A stretch of 32,774 nucleotides of DNA from Proteobacteria bacterium TMED61 (GCA_002171735.1 NHDO01000094.1:1-32774); one strand, 5' to 3'; numbered from the stretch's first letter, positions 22,401 to 32,058 are shown. A program made the numbers and translations. The notes: a model not told the origin generated them from the letters alone.

Positions 22401-25400
22401 ATCTCAATCTTGGAAATATTTCCAAGAGGAGTGTCTGGAGTAGATCCGATAAAGATATTACTATTAAGGGATTTGGTGCCTATCTTAACATATTGTTCTC
22501 CTTCAGTTTGATTGCCAATTTCAATATTCTGTACCGAACCAGCAATTTTGAGACCACTACCATTAGCAACACCAACAAATGTGCTATTCATTAAGAAGTT
22601 AAATGTGCCTGAAGTAATATCAGTTCTGATTTCAGCAGTGTTAGTGCCACCACCACCATGAACTTCAATATCCTGTTGGAATCTAGCATCGTCAGTGAAT
22701 CTAGATGTGCCATCAACAACTAATGCTCTGTCTAGTTCAGCATCAGTTACATTAATACCGACACGACCACTGTTTGTAGTTGCAACTCTAAGCGTTGCTT
22801 CATTTGCTGGTGTTGCACTATCACCACCAACTAATAATGCATAATCAGAAGTTGTTTCTGTTCTATTGGCAAATGCAGCATTGTCTAAGTAATCAGAAAT
22901 AATCTTACCACTGATAAATGCATTACCAACAACATCAAGGTTTGCACGAGGAGCAGTTGCAACATCAACAAATGCAGTCTTATATGCATCATGTTCAGAT
23001 CTTGCGACTGTGTTAATACCAAGTTTGTAGTTACCAATCTCTTCAGTATCAGTTCTAATTGTTTCAGCACCAAGAACTCCAAATTCTTTCCAAGAAGAAT
23101 TAGAGAACTCTAGTCTTACATCATTTCCAAGTGCAACTTCATCACCCCATAGGCGTGGGTTATCATTAGCAACATTAGATCTATTCTCAATGAGAGCAAT
23201 CTGACATGTGTTGGCAGTAGATGTAAATCCATTACCGATGATCTGCCACAGACCATTAAATCCAGGATCACTAAAGTTACTAATTCTAATTTGTGATCCG
23301 CTAGTAATACCAAGTTGTTGGTTGCTTAGATTGTTACCCCAGGTAATGGTGATGACAGTGCTACCATTCATTGTGAAGTGAAGGATATTTGCTGTTGCAA
23401 TTTCACCAAAGAAGTTAGCATAAATCCAACCTAATGATCCGGAACCACCAACTTCAGATCCCTTAAGAAGGATATCTCCAGCTAATGGAACTATAGATCC
23501 ATACAATACATTTTGAGTAGCATCAAGTGTAGTTCCAAGACCTGTGTTATACAAAGGACTTTGATTGGGTGTGATATTTGACCCAAGGCTTCCAACTACA
23601 TGATTTTGAATCTTATAACCTTGTGCAGCACCATTTGAACCACGTGGATTAAACTGGAATACAGAAGCAGCAACTCGGTTTCTTGCAATTACAATATCAC
23701 CAAAAGTATCTTGATTGAGGAACTGATTAGTCTTATCAAGTGATGCGTCATCGCCATCACTAGGTGATACATTAGAAACTACAGTAAATGCATATTCTCT
23801 AACTCTACCCAGAACATTAATAGTCACAGGAGAATTAAATGTACTCATGCGATCCTGTTGATCACCACCATTAACAGTGATGTACTCATTGAATGTTACA
23901 GGAGTATCAAAAGTAGTAACAAGACTACCGATATCTTCAGTATCATCTTCAGAATCAACTAACTGTGCAGATTCTAGGAACTCTTCCTCACCTGTGATAG
24001 CATCAATCTTACGGTTACCAATGTATAGGTCACCATTAGAGTTCAGACCAGTGTAGAATACTAAACCACCATCTTGCTTCTTAGACTGTGCATAGAAGTC
24101 TTGAGTTGGTGTTAGAACGATCTCCTGACGGGCAGGAAGACCGGTTGAATAGTTACCAGGACCGAATCCAAGATACTCAAACGTGTGGTTACCTGCACGA
24201 GCAATAGAAGGTCTTCTAAGTTCAACATAGAGACGCATATCAGACATTACAGTGCTGTCACCAGCAATAGGAATGCGACGATCTTCAGATCCAGATGCAG
24301 CATTACCCTTCTGCGCTCTCAATCTGTTGTCAATATTAGAATTGACTTGAGTGTAAGTATTTTGTATAAGTGCTTGCTGACTCGTAAAGTCAAGCATTGC
24401 TTCACGAGTCATTGAACCCTTGAAGTCATTAACTCTTACAAGACCGTGAGTATAGTTATCTGCAGCAGAGTATGTTGCAGGAACATCAAGTTGGGTGTTA
24501 TCTAACTGCTTAAACCAAAGAGGATCATTCTTATAGTTCAGTGGATACAGTTTGCTGATTGGTTGAGAGAACTTAAAGTTACGGAAGTTACCTTGGTTAC
24601 CAGCACCAGTTGGGAATGGGGAGATGTTACCACGAACAGCAGTTAGATAGTAAATACCATCTTGCTGACCGTATATACGGCGTTGAATCTCTTCAACATC
24701 AAAGATATAGAAGGTATCATCAAGTTCCCCAGTATCGGTTACAGAATCTACGTAGAACTGAACGTTTGCATCGTCAGTGATAATATCACCAGGAGTGATA
24801 GTATAAACTTTAGATCCAAGTTGTCTGTAGTAATATTCTGGATAGTTCTTACGAATAAGATCTTTAATGTATAGAGACTTACCAAAGTCTTCATCAGTCA
24901 GTAGGTCAGCAAATACTGCACCTTGAGCAAATCGGATATTTTCAAAAGCTGAATAGTCAATCTTACCAGAAATACCCTTAAGGATTAAATACCAGTCACT
25001 TGTATTTGGAACATTGAGTACCGCATGCACAAATGCATAACCCGAAGAATTACCATACCAATCAACTCTATTTGTGGAATTTGATTGAGTCTTATTAGCA
25101 ACGAAAGAACCACCCTGAGGTGAAGTAATCTTAACTGTGGTAAACGTCTCATTCAACAATCCAACGTTTGTAATACCTAAGTCAAATACAGTCAGTTCTA
25201 ATAGTTCGTCACCACTTTGTGTATCATTAAAGTATCTACCAGACTGAATAGTCATTGAGACATAATTAGAAGTCTCAATACTCTTAGCGTACTGAGTTGT
25301 ACCTACAACATCTCTCTTGTATGGATCATATGCAGTCTCTTCATTTAGATTATTACTAAGGAAATCTGCCTTAGTGAAACCAATAACTTCATTTGCTTGT

Positions 25401-28400
25401 ACTGGGTTGAAGAACCTTGCTTTTGTTACAGAACCAGATACTGGTTTAAGTACAAGTTTTTGTGGCAGAAGTTTTCTAGTTTCATCCTTACGAACTTTAA
25501 TAGAGAATCCATTAATAGGATCACGAACTGCTTGTAAGTAATCAGGAATAACATAACGAAGACGATAGATACGATCATCTTTATCTCTTTCATCCTTGAT
25601 CCTTTCAAACCAAGCATCGTTAGTCTTATCTTGACCAGAGATATCGCTATAAGTATTCTCATGCAGTCTAGTCAAGATACTTTCATCATACCTAGGATCA
25701 TTAACATTAGAAGAATGATCCTCAACCTGCATATACCACTTACCATAAATTGCTGGTGTAGTATTTGGATTTAAATATGACGGATCATATTTTACAGGTG
25801 ATTCACGCTTATCTGCAAATGTTGAGAAGTCGTAAGAACCAGTCTGGAATGTAATTGCATTAATATCAGCAATTGCATCTGACTTTGTTGCGTGAATAGT
25901 GAAAGTTTTTTCAGTTTGATATCTTGCCCAGAAGAATTTATCTCCACGAATTCTACCATTGCTATCAGAGATAGAACTATCTCCAGCATAGTTAGAACCT
26001 ACAAGAGGAACACTTCCACCTTCATTTGCTCTAAAGAATACCTGATGACCAGAAATATCTGCAAAAGGAACATCAAAGATATGTGGTACATCAGTACGAA
26101 TCTTAGAGTTAGTATTTGCCTCTAGGATACAATTGTACTGATGCAAATCATAATTATCATCTAATACAAATTGATATACATCAATTTCAATATCAGGATC
26201 AATAGACTCTACTTCAGCAGAGTGAATATAGATACCTGCTGCAGCATTTTCTTTGCTGTTTGCAAGCATAATTTTTGTTTGATCTGTTCCGTTAAAGACT
26301 GAAGTTCCTTCGTAAGGTTCGGGTTTTGTCTTTCTTGCAGGAGCAATTACATAATACTCTTCGTTGGTTTCAAAACCATTTGGAAGTCTAATCTTTCTCT
26401 TATCAACATCAACATAAGAGTTGGTTACGCTATCATAACGAGGACGTGGAACCAATCTAATTGGTGTGCCAGTTTCTAGGTTATGTGGGTTGGCACCAGC
26501 ACCTGTTCTAAGAGTCCAAGTTGTTGCTCTAGAAGCAAGTTGTGTGGTAAGTTGAGAAGGTTCTACTCTAGGAATAGTATTCAGACCGGTCTGAATAATC
26601 GTTGAGATATTAGTAAAGAACTGACGAATAGCAGAAGCTTGATCAGCACACTCTGGATAAGAGGTATGTTGAGTAATGGTATCGTCAACAGTTGGTGAGA
26701 ACTCAGATGTATATACGCCTGAAGTTAAAGTGAAGTATAGGTAGGAGTTTGTGGTGGTTGCGTTTGCATTTACCGATGGACCAAATGCAAGTCCGAGTGG
26801 AGACTCAACTCTATCAACTGACTGTAAGTATCCAGGATTTGCAATTGTATTATTAACAATCTGGAACAGAGTAGTAACAGCAGATGCTACATTCTGACAA
26901 GATCCGTTAGATACAGTTCTAAGAACAGATGAAAGTGATGTTGGCGTTAATACTGCATTCTGAACAATAGTAAAGAGTGTAGTAATAGTCGTTCTAGCAT
27001 CCTCACATGATCCAACAGACAAAGTTCTTGCAACGTTAGCAAGGGAAGATGGTGTGTTGATAGCAACAGTAACTAGATCAGTGAACGTTGTCAGAGCTGA
27101 TTTAACATCATTACATGAGGCATTAGATAAAGTACGGGTAATACCATATAGTAAATTACCAGAGGTAATGGTATTAGTAAGAACTTGAATCAACGTGGTG
27201 ATCGTAGCTGCCTGTGAAGCACAAACAGGTGATCCATCAGCAGTAATCGTTAAGTCTTTAGATTGAGTTAATGTTGTATGACCACCGATAGTTACATTTT
27301 CGTTTCTCATGACCTCAATCATGAGAGCACGTGCTTCAGTAAACGCGAAGATTGTTTCGTTTACAGATCCCGAAGCATGTCCCCCAGTAGCATAGAAGTT
27401 AGCAGCATCCCATACTCTGTCATTACCACCATATGCTAAGTTATGTGAAACAACTTCTACAACGTCCTTAATGTCATCAAGACAATCATCAGTTGTATAT
27501 CCAGTAGGAGATGTATATGTTGGGAAGTTTGCTAACATTCTACCCAAAGCAATCTCAGAAATAAAGTCTTTGTTTGCTAGGATTAAGTTTCTTGCATCTG
27601 CAGACTTATTATCTACAGGTGTAGGAGCATCAACTGTAATAGTTGTATCTTTTGTCTGGGTTAAACCATGACTACCAATAAGGAGCATGGTTTCATTTCT
27701 CATTGCTTGGACCATTAGGTCTCTAGCATACTCAAACGCCTGAGTAGTTTGTAGTTCTTCACCTACAACATGTTGTCCTACAACATATAGGTTTGCCATG
27801 TCCCAAACCCTATCATTTCCACCAAATGCTAGGTTATAAGAAACTTCATTGACAAAATCTAGAATATCATCAATACAATCCTGCGGACCATATCCAGTTG
27901 GATGGACATATCCAGGATTCTCAGCCATCATTCTTTCATATGCTTCAGCAGCAATCAATGCCTTATTGGAAATGATTAAGTTGCGAGCATCACCATTACG
28001 ATCAATTACTGGATCTGGTAGGTCATATGTAACATTATCAAACCCAGAATTAGCAATACCAACATTAACTGTAATTGTATTTGCAGTTACAGCACTAATG
28101 TTTACAGCAGTATCATATGCGGGGTCACCTGATCTAGGATAAGTATGTTGAGATGCATTTCCATCCTGACTACAAGTGAATGTTAATGAGTTAGCAGCAA
28201 TTTTAATACTTGTCCCTGCAGTCAGTGTGTGAGCACCAATTGTCAATACCATTAGACCAGTTGCTGCATCATAAGTTGCATTCGTAACATCATGATTTAC
28301 AATCGGTGATGCACCTACGTTTATAGTAAAGGTATCTGTGGTTGTTGCTGTGATAGCAATATTCTGTCCAGATACGGGGTCTGTAGATCTTGGATATGTC

Positions 28401-31400
28401 TTGGTTGCTGTATTACCATCCATTGCACAGGTAAAGGTTAGTGCATTATCAACAATAGAAATTGTATTTGATGTTGTTAACCCATGCCCAGTAGAGGTGA
28501 TAGTCATATCACCAGTTGTTGCAGTATATGCTACATCTGTAACTGCGTTTGGTAAGTTACCTGCACTTGACGTAACTCCATTTGTTGCAGAAGATACGAA
28601 TGTATGTGTATAGTTGCCACCAGATGATACAGCAGCGGCAAGAGCAGATACAAAGGTGTGTACAGAGTTACTATAAGTTTGAGTTAAACCATGCGATCCG
28701 ATAGAGAGAACTTTTTGGTTTCTCATTACCTGAGCAGCCATTTCTTTTGCTTGTTCAAAAGCATAATTTGTTTCTGCTTCTTCGCCTACTACATGAGCAC
28801 CTTTAACATATGAATAAGCAGCATCCCAAGTTTTATCGTTACCACCATATGCTAAGTTATCAGCGACTGCTTCTAGCAGATCTCTAACATCATCAACACA
28901 ATCGGCAGAAGTATAACCAGAACCATACGTATGGGCAGGGTACACATTCATCATTCTTGCTACTGCTTCTTCAGCAATAAGTTCTTTGTTAGCAAGAATT
29001 AGATTACGAGCATCGCCATAACGATCTTTTACTAGTTCAGGTGCTTCATATGTAATAGTAGTATCTTTCTGTTGTGCTAAACCATGAGATCCGAAGATGA
29101 ATACATCTTCATTACGCATGACTTGGATACACATATCTCTAGCATATGTGAATGCTTTGATAGTCTCATCTTCTTCACCAGCAACATGAGCACCGGTTTC
29201 ATATAAGTATGCTGCATCATAAGTAACAGCATTACCACCAAAGGCGGTATTTTCTGCAACTGCTTCAATTACATCAATAATATCATCTTTACAATCCTGT
29301 GGATTACCCGTAGGAGTAACAAATCCAGGGAAGTCAAGGACCATGCGATCATATGCTTCAGCAGCAATGAATGCTTTATTGAGAAGGATTAAATCTTTTG
29401 CGTCTCCATAACGATCAGATACTAGTTTCTTCTCACTATATACTGCTTTTTGACCCAACTCAATTGTAGTTGCATCAATAACACGCTTAACATAGGTGTT
29501 ATCTGGGATGGCAGGAGCATTAGGACGTGAAGCTCCAGCATTTAACTTACCATCAGTAAACTCAGAGGGATCGTAATCTGCAACGATCATACCCTGAGAA
29601 ATACCAGAAGTATCACCAATGTCTACAATAGAAGATGCTGCTGTAGTAGAAACACCTTGACGCAGATATGCGAAATTACGCATTGCTGCAATTGCTAAAT
29701 CTCTTGCGTAGTTATATCCTTCTAAAGTTTCTGATAGTTCTCCGGTGATATAAGAAAGATTATTTCCAACATAATAAGACTCTGCTGCCTGAATAGTATT
29801 AATATTACCACCAAGACGGAGATCCTGTACCGTGGCATCAATTAGATATCCAATATCGCGACGACACTTCTCAATACTAATACCAGATTTAACTACGAGA
29901 CTTGGATACTTTCCAGTAATATATCCATATGCTTCAGCAGCAATGAAACTCTTATTTTCTTCAATTCTATCTGCTGCATCAAGATCCTTATTATTAAGTA
30001 CAAGACTACTAGGATTAAGGATAGATGCAGTTGCAGTAAATTTTCTAAATCCATTTGGTGATAACGTAGCATCAAAGATGTTACTAGCACCAGCACTTCT
30101 TGGAGTTAATTTTACATATAATTTTTCATTACTTCTTGCACCAATTCTAAATCCATCAATTGATGCTGCAGGTCTCTTAGCAGGATCATATGCTTCATCA
30201 TCACCAAAGTAAATTTTACTGTGATTATTAGGATCATTAGATGCTTTTACATCAATGGTGTAATAAGCATTCTTCTTGGTATTTCCTTGTGTCTCAGGGA
30301 TAGTTTTTGGAGGAACAATATCCGTGATATAACCACCCTTATCTTGATTAAAGGCAAATCCTTTAAAACCAATAGCATGCAGTGATGTATTACCAAAGTT
30401 GGAGTTTGAGTTCGTGATGGACATATCACCACCACTTTCCATCAGGAAGTGATCAGCAAAACCAACAGCGAATATAGAAACGTTCTGAATGAATGCGTCA
30501 TCTGATGCACGAACGTGGAAGTTTCTCCAGTCATCCTTCCAATATGCATCACCTTTGGTGTGATATGGAACAGTAGCAAATGCATCAGTTAGTGATGCCT
30601 GATTAAACGTGTTAGAATACTCATCATAACGAATGAATGCTCTATCATCTTTCTGCAATGAAACGCCCGTATACTGAGCGATAACCATTGATTTGAATCC
30701 AGTCGCCTTAAGACCGTTTGCCCAGATTCCGCAAATACCCCAGGTAGAGCGAATAGAGCAGTTAAAGACATACGGAGACGCGGATTCAACAGAATCAACT
30801 TCCGCTTTAACTACAGCATTTGCACTCAATCCACTTTGAGCCGTATATACTGTTCCACTAACTAAACTTATACTAGTTCCAAGAGATGCAACAGTTCCGG
30901 GAATTTTATAAGTGAACTTTCTACCATCTACTAGATCAATATCTTCTACAGGGAAAGTACCGTTTAATTGATCATCCAACCCATTGTTTTCAATAGAAAC
31001 AAACTGGTTCTTGAAATAACCATGGTTTACTTTAGTGGTAATATTAACACTAATTGTTCCTGCAGGCGAGGAATCTACACACTCAATGCTCTCAATAGAG
31101 CGAATGTCTGATAGAGGACCAACAATTCTGGTTTCTTGAATTCTTTCAGTGAATTCACCAGGATCGTCAATTGTTGGTTGATACTGAGAAAATGCCTTAG
31201 CAATCTTCTGATAGTATAGACCTAATTCTTCTTTGTCTGCATATTCAAATACAGTTAGTTTATGGTGAGAATAGTTAGGAATTGCTAGTTGATCCCAGTA
31301 TCCATTCTGATAATATACTTTACCTACACCTTCGTTCTTATTGTAGAGAGGAGAAGAAGGTTCTAGATCACCATCTTTAATCGTAAACTGCCAGAAATAA

Positions 31401-31915
31401 CATGCACCAGTTACATTAAAGATAGCAGAACGCTTCTCTAACCTATCTGCAGGATCTGGAACATATAAAGGACGTACAACAGTTCTACGAAGGTCATAAC
31501 CTACGAGAGATGAACCCCTAGGTAGAATTGCACCACCTTCAGTGTTATTAAATCTATAAAGAATATTATTTGGATCTGAGATATCAAGATTAGAGTTATC
31601 TTCCCACTCATTTAATGCTTGATTGAATGCAAATGCATCAATACCTGTAGTTCCAACAATGCCAGGACGGTTATCAATATAATGATTACCAGGCATCAAC
31701 ATGATCGTGAACTGGTCAAAACGATCATTATCAGGACCAGGAAGGTATGAATACCTCGCAATTTCCAAGAATGCTCTCTGAATAGACTTAAATGGTCTAA
31801 TTGGGGAATTTCCCCTGTTGTTCAACTCATCCGAAGCATTAAAATCATCGGGGGAGACATACAAATACTTACCAGTTTTACTACTAATAAGATTGTCAAG
31901 TCTAGTCAAAGCCAT
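19421..31915 (-). CDS. Giant repeat-rich virion structural protein (about 4,164 aa)
   Basis: An uninterrupted 12.5-kb frame. The listed start is the ATG at 31915 (MALTRLDNLISSKTGKYLYV); a TTG three codons upstream is the alternative. The N-terminus (SPDDFNASDELNNRGNSPIR, PFKSIQRAFLEIARYSYLPG) is, from memory, characteristic of large T4-like cyanophage structural/fibre proteins and looks like a beta-helix start. Residues about 645-1560 hold five helical repeats of about 115-125 residues plus an inserted beta-repeat pair, then 36-residue repeats. The second half is beta-rich with trimeric-fibre-like segments and ends in a probable fibre tip (TYFVNVTNQDEMILFLPENA). Inferred: a long tail fibre or baseplate-associated fibre shaft. 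A TATAAATA late promoter lies 41 nt upstream of the ATG. Confidence 0.8.
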   Translation of the reverse strand: MALTRLDNLISSKTGKYLYVSPDDFNASDELNNRGNSPIRPFKSIQRAFLEIARYSYLPGPDNDRFDQFTIMLMPGNHYIDNRPGIVGTTGIDAFAFNQALNEWEDNSNLDISDPNNILYRFNNTEGGAILPRGSSLVGYDLRRTVVRPLYVPDPADRLEKRSAIFNVTGACYFWQFTIKDGDLEPSSPLYNKNEGVGKVYYQNGYWDQLAIPNYSHHKLTVFEYADKEELGLYYQKIAKAFSQYQPTIDDPGEFTERIQETRIVGPLSDIRSIESIECVDSSPAGTISVNITTKVNHGYFKNQFVSIENNGLDDQLNGTFPVEDIDLVDGRKFTYKIPGTVASLGTSISLVSGTVYTAQSGLSANAVVKAEVDSVESASPYVFNCSIRSTWGICGIWANGLKATGFKSMVIAQYTGVSLQKDDRAFIRYDEYSNTFNQASLTDAFATVPYHTKGDAYWKDDWRNFHVRASDDAFIQNVSIFAVGFADHFLMESGGDMSITNSNSNFGNTSLHAIGFKGFAFNQDKGGYITDIVPPKTIPETQGNTKKNAYYTIDVKASNDPNNHSKIYFGDDEAYDPAKRPAASIDGFRIGARSNEKLYVKLTPRSAGASNIFDATLSPNGFRKFTATASILNPSSLVLNNKDLDAADRIEENKSFIAAEAYGYITGKYPSLVVKSGISIEKCRRDIGYLIDATVQDLRLGGNINTIQAAESYYVGNNLSYITGELSETLEGYNYARDLAIAAMRNFAYLRQGVSTTAASSIVDIGDTSGISQGMIVADYDPSEFTDGKLNAGASRPNAPAIPDNTYVKRVIDATTIELGQKAVYSEKKLVSDRYGDAKDLILLNKAFIAAEAYDRMVLDFPGFVTPTGNPQDCKDDIIDVIEAVAENTAFGGNAVTYDAAYLYETGAHVAGEEDETIKAFTYARDMCIQVMRNEDVFIFGSHGLAQQKDTTITYEAPELVKDRYGDARNLILANKELIAEEAVARMMNVYPAHTYGSGYTSADCVDDVRDLLEAVADNLAYGGNDKTWDAAYSYVKGAHVVGEEAETNYAFEQAKEMAAQVMRNQKVLSIGSHGLTQTYSNSVHTFVSALAAAVSSGGNYTHTFVSSATNGVTSSAGNLPNAVTDVAYTATTGDMTITSTGHGLTTSNTISIVDNALTFTCAMDGNTATKTYPRSTDPVSGQNIAITATTTDTFTINVGASPIVNHDVTNATYDAATGLMVLTIGAHTLTAGTSIKIAANSLTFTCSQDGNASQHTYPRSGDPAYDTAVNISAVTANTITVNVGIANSGFDNVTYDLPDPVIDRNGDARNLIISNKALIAAEAYERMMAENPGYVHPTGYGPQDCIDDILDFVNEVSYNLAFGGNDRVWDMANLYVVGQHVVGEELQTTQAFEYARDLMVQAMRNETMLLIGSHGLTQTKDTTITVDAPTPVDNKSADARNLILANKDFISEIALGRMLANFPTYTSPTGYTTDDCLDDIKDVVEVVSHNLAYGGNDRVWDAANFYATGGHASGSVNETIFAFTEARALMIEVMRNENVTIGGHTTLTQSKDLTITADGSPVCASQAATITTLIQVLTNTITSGNLLYGITRTLSNASCNDVKSALTTFTDLVTVAINTPSSLANVARTLSVGSCEDARTTITTLFTIVQNAVLTPTSLSSVLRTVSNGSCQNVASAVTTLFQIVNNTIANPGYLQSVDRVESPLGLAFGPSVNANATTTNSYLYFTLTSGVYTSEFSPTVDDTITQHTSYPECADQASAIRQFFTNISTIIQTGLNTIPRVEPSQLTTQLASRATTWTLRTGAGANPHNLETGTPIRLVPRPRYDSVTNSYVDVDKRKIRLPNGFETNEEYYVIAPARKTKPEPYEGTSVFNGTDQTKIMLANSKENAAAGIYIHSAEVESIDPDIEIDVYQFVLDDNYDLHQYNCILEANTNSKIRTDVPHIFDVPFADISGHQVFFRANEGGSVPLVGSNYAGDSSISDSNGRIRGDKFFWARYQTEKTFTIHATKSDAIADINAITFQTGSYDFSTFADKRESPVKYDPSYLNPNTTPAIYGKWYMQVEDHSSNVNDPRYDESILTRLHENTYSDISGQDKTNDAWFERIKDERDKDDRIYRLRYVIPDYLQAVRDPINGFSIKVRKDETRKLLPQKLVLKPVSGSVTKARFFNPVQANEVIGFTKADFLSNNLNEETAYDPYKRDVVGTTQYAKSIETSNYVSMTIQSGRYFNDTQSGDELLELTVFDLGITNVGLLNETFTTVKITSPQGGSFVANKTQSNSTNRVDWYGNSSGYAFVHAVLNVPNTSDWYLILKGISGKIDYSAFENIRFAQGAVFADLLTDEDFGKSLYIKDLIRKNYPEYYYRQLGSKVYTITPGDIITDDANVQFYVDSVTDTGELDDTFYIFDVEEIQRRIYGQQDGIYYLTAVRGNISPFPTGAGNQGNFRNFKFSQPISKLYPLNYKNDPLWFKQLDNTQLDVPATYSAADNYTHGLVRVNDFKGSMTREAMLDFTSQQALIQNTYTQVNSNIDNRLRAQKGNAASGSEDRRIPIAGDSTVMSDMRLYVELRRPSIARAGNHTFEYLGFGPGNYSTGLPARQEIVLTPTQDFYAQSKKQDGGLVFYTGLNSNGDLYIGNRKIDAITGEEEFLESAQLVDSEDDTEDIGSLVTTFDTPVTFNEYITVNGGDQQDRMSTFNSPVTINVLGRVREYAFTVVSNVSPSDGDDASLDKTNQFLNQDTFGDIVIARNRVAASVFQFNPRGSNGAAQGYKIQNHVVGSLGSNITPNQSPLYNTGLGTTLDATQNVLYGSIVPLAGDILLKGSEVGGSGSLGWIYANFFGEIATANILHFTMNGSTVITITWGNNLSNQQLGITSGSQIRISNFSDPGFNGLWQIIGNGFTSTANTCQIALIENRSNVANDNPRLWGDEVALGNDVRLEFSNSSWKEFGVLGAETIRTDTEEIGNYKLGINTVARSEHDAYKTAFVDVATAPRANLDVVGNAFISGKIISDYLDNAAFANRTETTSDYALLVGGDSATPANEATLRVATTNSGRVGINVTDAELDRALVVDGTSRFTDDARFQQDIEVHGGGGTNTAEIRTDITSGTFNFLMNSTFVGVANGSGLKIAGSVQNIEIGNQTEGEQYVKIGTKSLNSNIFIGSTPDTPLGNISKIEIGGAYNNNESQSYTEVKTKSLKVNGDLQLGTRRTITDSVRLSTTAGTVSFFSDSGSASTINFGLNASEVNIAGQGGKTTINNQLEVIASAKFNGNMHMCGGLASFAFSASRGQSGTTISAHDDGVIVADLQFNKNIDILNVTRLATTDTGYNQIDSAGSGNWGSSSYQDDQSIGLPVLSGNEFYLPLKNKPEKADGNPYFVENDYIIVDSPVITTTGYPEFLKVLELTRINTAPYYIKVERKPFGTFTGQVDTHPDTTPIYKVNVQFDSTWTEQQLDANGPEDNVYLAEFGGDLNVSDYVIVDREDTNSDGTFDQGEILKVLTSLNQEVQKFRISDCGSPDNDVFIVDSTNGDTYIGGTVTIENSINMNGGCSTTDRGTITGNITPVAPSILVDTITNISATDIAKVKLNDTVKFNVGGINADLFGNTRIIEIGTDFIRLNKNIVSTASLTNIVFRVTKNEEFIITNGKEQNTLYFDTCSAALEIGNQIRRIDISRILPGSESAADTVAAYSGSEEDQKIYSYWVDPQTTNANGPVTTLTATANTGAIAGSVYLTVAELGLGSGRFAVDDLVLVGNTSQINAKGTTGTDWEIMKVLVVDTTANILRCLPAQEGTTANGLSTYPATTTSVVRILKHPMVSSMIDIEERTRDVNGTNTPYASVIIDKGQIVQTKLDYTNFVRITSASDPDGKVFLVNGGLLGKYHTPSMDETLQDGNVTHRNGDLVLNKDFTMFGGNITMKDSVGKTNILRVVNDDGHADHSGSIFFDAGVIGRGNITLFPATCPENVVTDAQSCEPSFKIDTFGNGLVGNTWSVVGSPEESPPKAPKLSVENLGINGADKFVVNQDNSIDAFGINNFYTNSGGRHARYVSTGSDADDKNLKSNITYFVNVTNQDEMILFLPENAQSGDRVEIIEVGGNLTYDTSLVIRALGSQVRVQGDNSGTTIGLGGSTPYNAGELVVQTPNAAFTLIYLGSTDSQGTIVSSSVTGWWLKEV
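19425..19432 (-). promoter_or_regulatory. Perfect Shine-Dalgarno for the 460-aa fibre gene
   Basis: AAGGAGGT lies 7 nt upstream of the ATG at 19417, within the last codons of the giant fibre gene. It is the strongest ribosome-binding site noticed in the window, so this fibre gene is probably well translated. Confidence 0.7.
26800..27223 (-). repeat. 36-residue (108-nt) tandem repeats in the giant fibre
   Basis: Four consecutive units, each beginning with Cys: CASQAATITTLIQVL..., CNDVKSALTTFTDLV..., CEDARTTITTLFTIV..., CQNVASAVTTLFQIV.... The first three are exactly 36 residues, with a conserved TT-L/F-x(2)-V core and RTLS/RTVS-N/G near the end. A fifth, diverged unit (CADQASAIRQFFTNI...) occurs after an insertion of about 50 residues. 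They probably form a helical solenoid or coiled shaft. Confidence 0.8.
27265..29980 (-). repeat. Five ~120-residue repeats in the giant fibre
   Basis: Each unit has the outline D/N-x-D-A-R/K-N/D-L-I, A/S-N-K-x-x-I-A-E/A-E-A, P-x-Y/G-P-T-G, D-C-x-D-D-I, a G-G-N-x-x-x-D-A-A block, G-E-E-x-E-T-x-A-F-x-x-A-x-x-M-x-x-x-V/M-R-N and S-H-G-L. Units lie near 29660-29980 (diverged), 29075-29430, 28680-29035, 27665-28015 and 27270-27620. The region between units 3 and 4 holds the inserted pair at 28050-28550. The units are diverged at DNA level, so the duplications are old. Confidence 0.8.
28050..28550 (-). repeat. Inserted pair of beta repeats (TYPRSxDP type)
   Basis: Two copies of a roughly 80-residue unit: a G-H-G/G-A-H-x-L-T loop, L-T-F-T-C-x-x-D-G-N-x-x-x-x-T-Y-P-R-S-x-D-P, then I-x-A-x-T-x-x-T-x-T-V/I-N-V-G. 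They interrupt the series of helical repeats between units 3 and 4. The YPRS.DP motif is shared by other cyanophage structural proteins, as I recall, and may be a mobile fibre domain. Confidence 0.7.
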
Positions 31916-31955
31916 ATTACTCAACCGCTGCGGTTACTAAGATCTGATCTCAGAT

Positions 31956-31963
31956 TATTTATA
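31956..31963 (-). promoter_or_regulatory. Perfect T4-type late promoter (TATAAATA)
   Basis: TATAAATA on the minus strand lies 41 nt before the ATG of the giant structural gene and just downstream of tRNA-Asn. It is an exact T4 late consensus. Directly after it come an inverted repeat ATCTGA-GA-TCAGAT (31942-31955) and a small hairpin AACCG-CAG-CGGTT (31923-31935), giving a structured leader. Confidence 0.8.
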
Positions 31964-31966
31964 CAA

Positions 31967-32038
31967 CTCCCGAGGCAGGATTTGAACCTGCGACCGAGTG
32001 ATTAACAGTCACCAGCTCTGCCACTGAGCTACTCGGGA
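31967..32038 (-). tRNA. tRNA-Asn (GUU)
   Basis: A 72-nt cloverleaf can be folded: acceptor TCCCGAG / CTCGGGA with discriminator G, D-arm AGCTCAGTGGCAGAGCT, anticodon loop CTGTTAA (anticodon GTT) and T-arm GCAGG-TTCAAAT-CCTGC. No CCA is encoded. Asn tRNAs are frequent in T4-like cyanophages and suit an AT-rich codon bias. It is the last gene of the RNA cassette and is preceded by a short hairpin. Confidence 0.9.
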
Positions 32039-32043
32039 TTAAA

Positions 32044-32058
32044 GAGGTATTTCACCTC
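32044..32058 (-). other. Hairpin between the tmRNA and tRNA-Asn
   Basis: GAGGT-GAAAT-ACCTC forms a 5-bp stem five nt before the 5' end of tRNA-Asn. It may be a processing signal or spacer in the polycistronic RNA precursor. Confidence 0.4.

Noticed and set aside
26800-29980. Repeats considered as a CRISPR array
   Set aside because: The repeats are protein-level, diverged in DNA and continuous within one long coding frame; no short direct repeats with regular unique spacers were seen.
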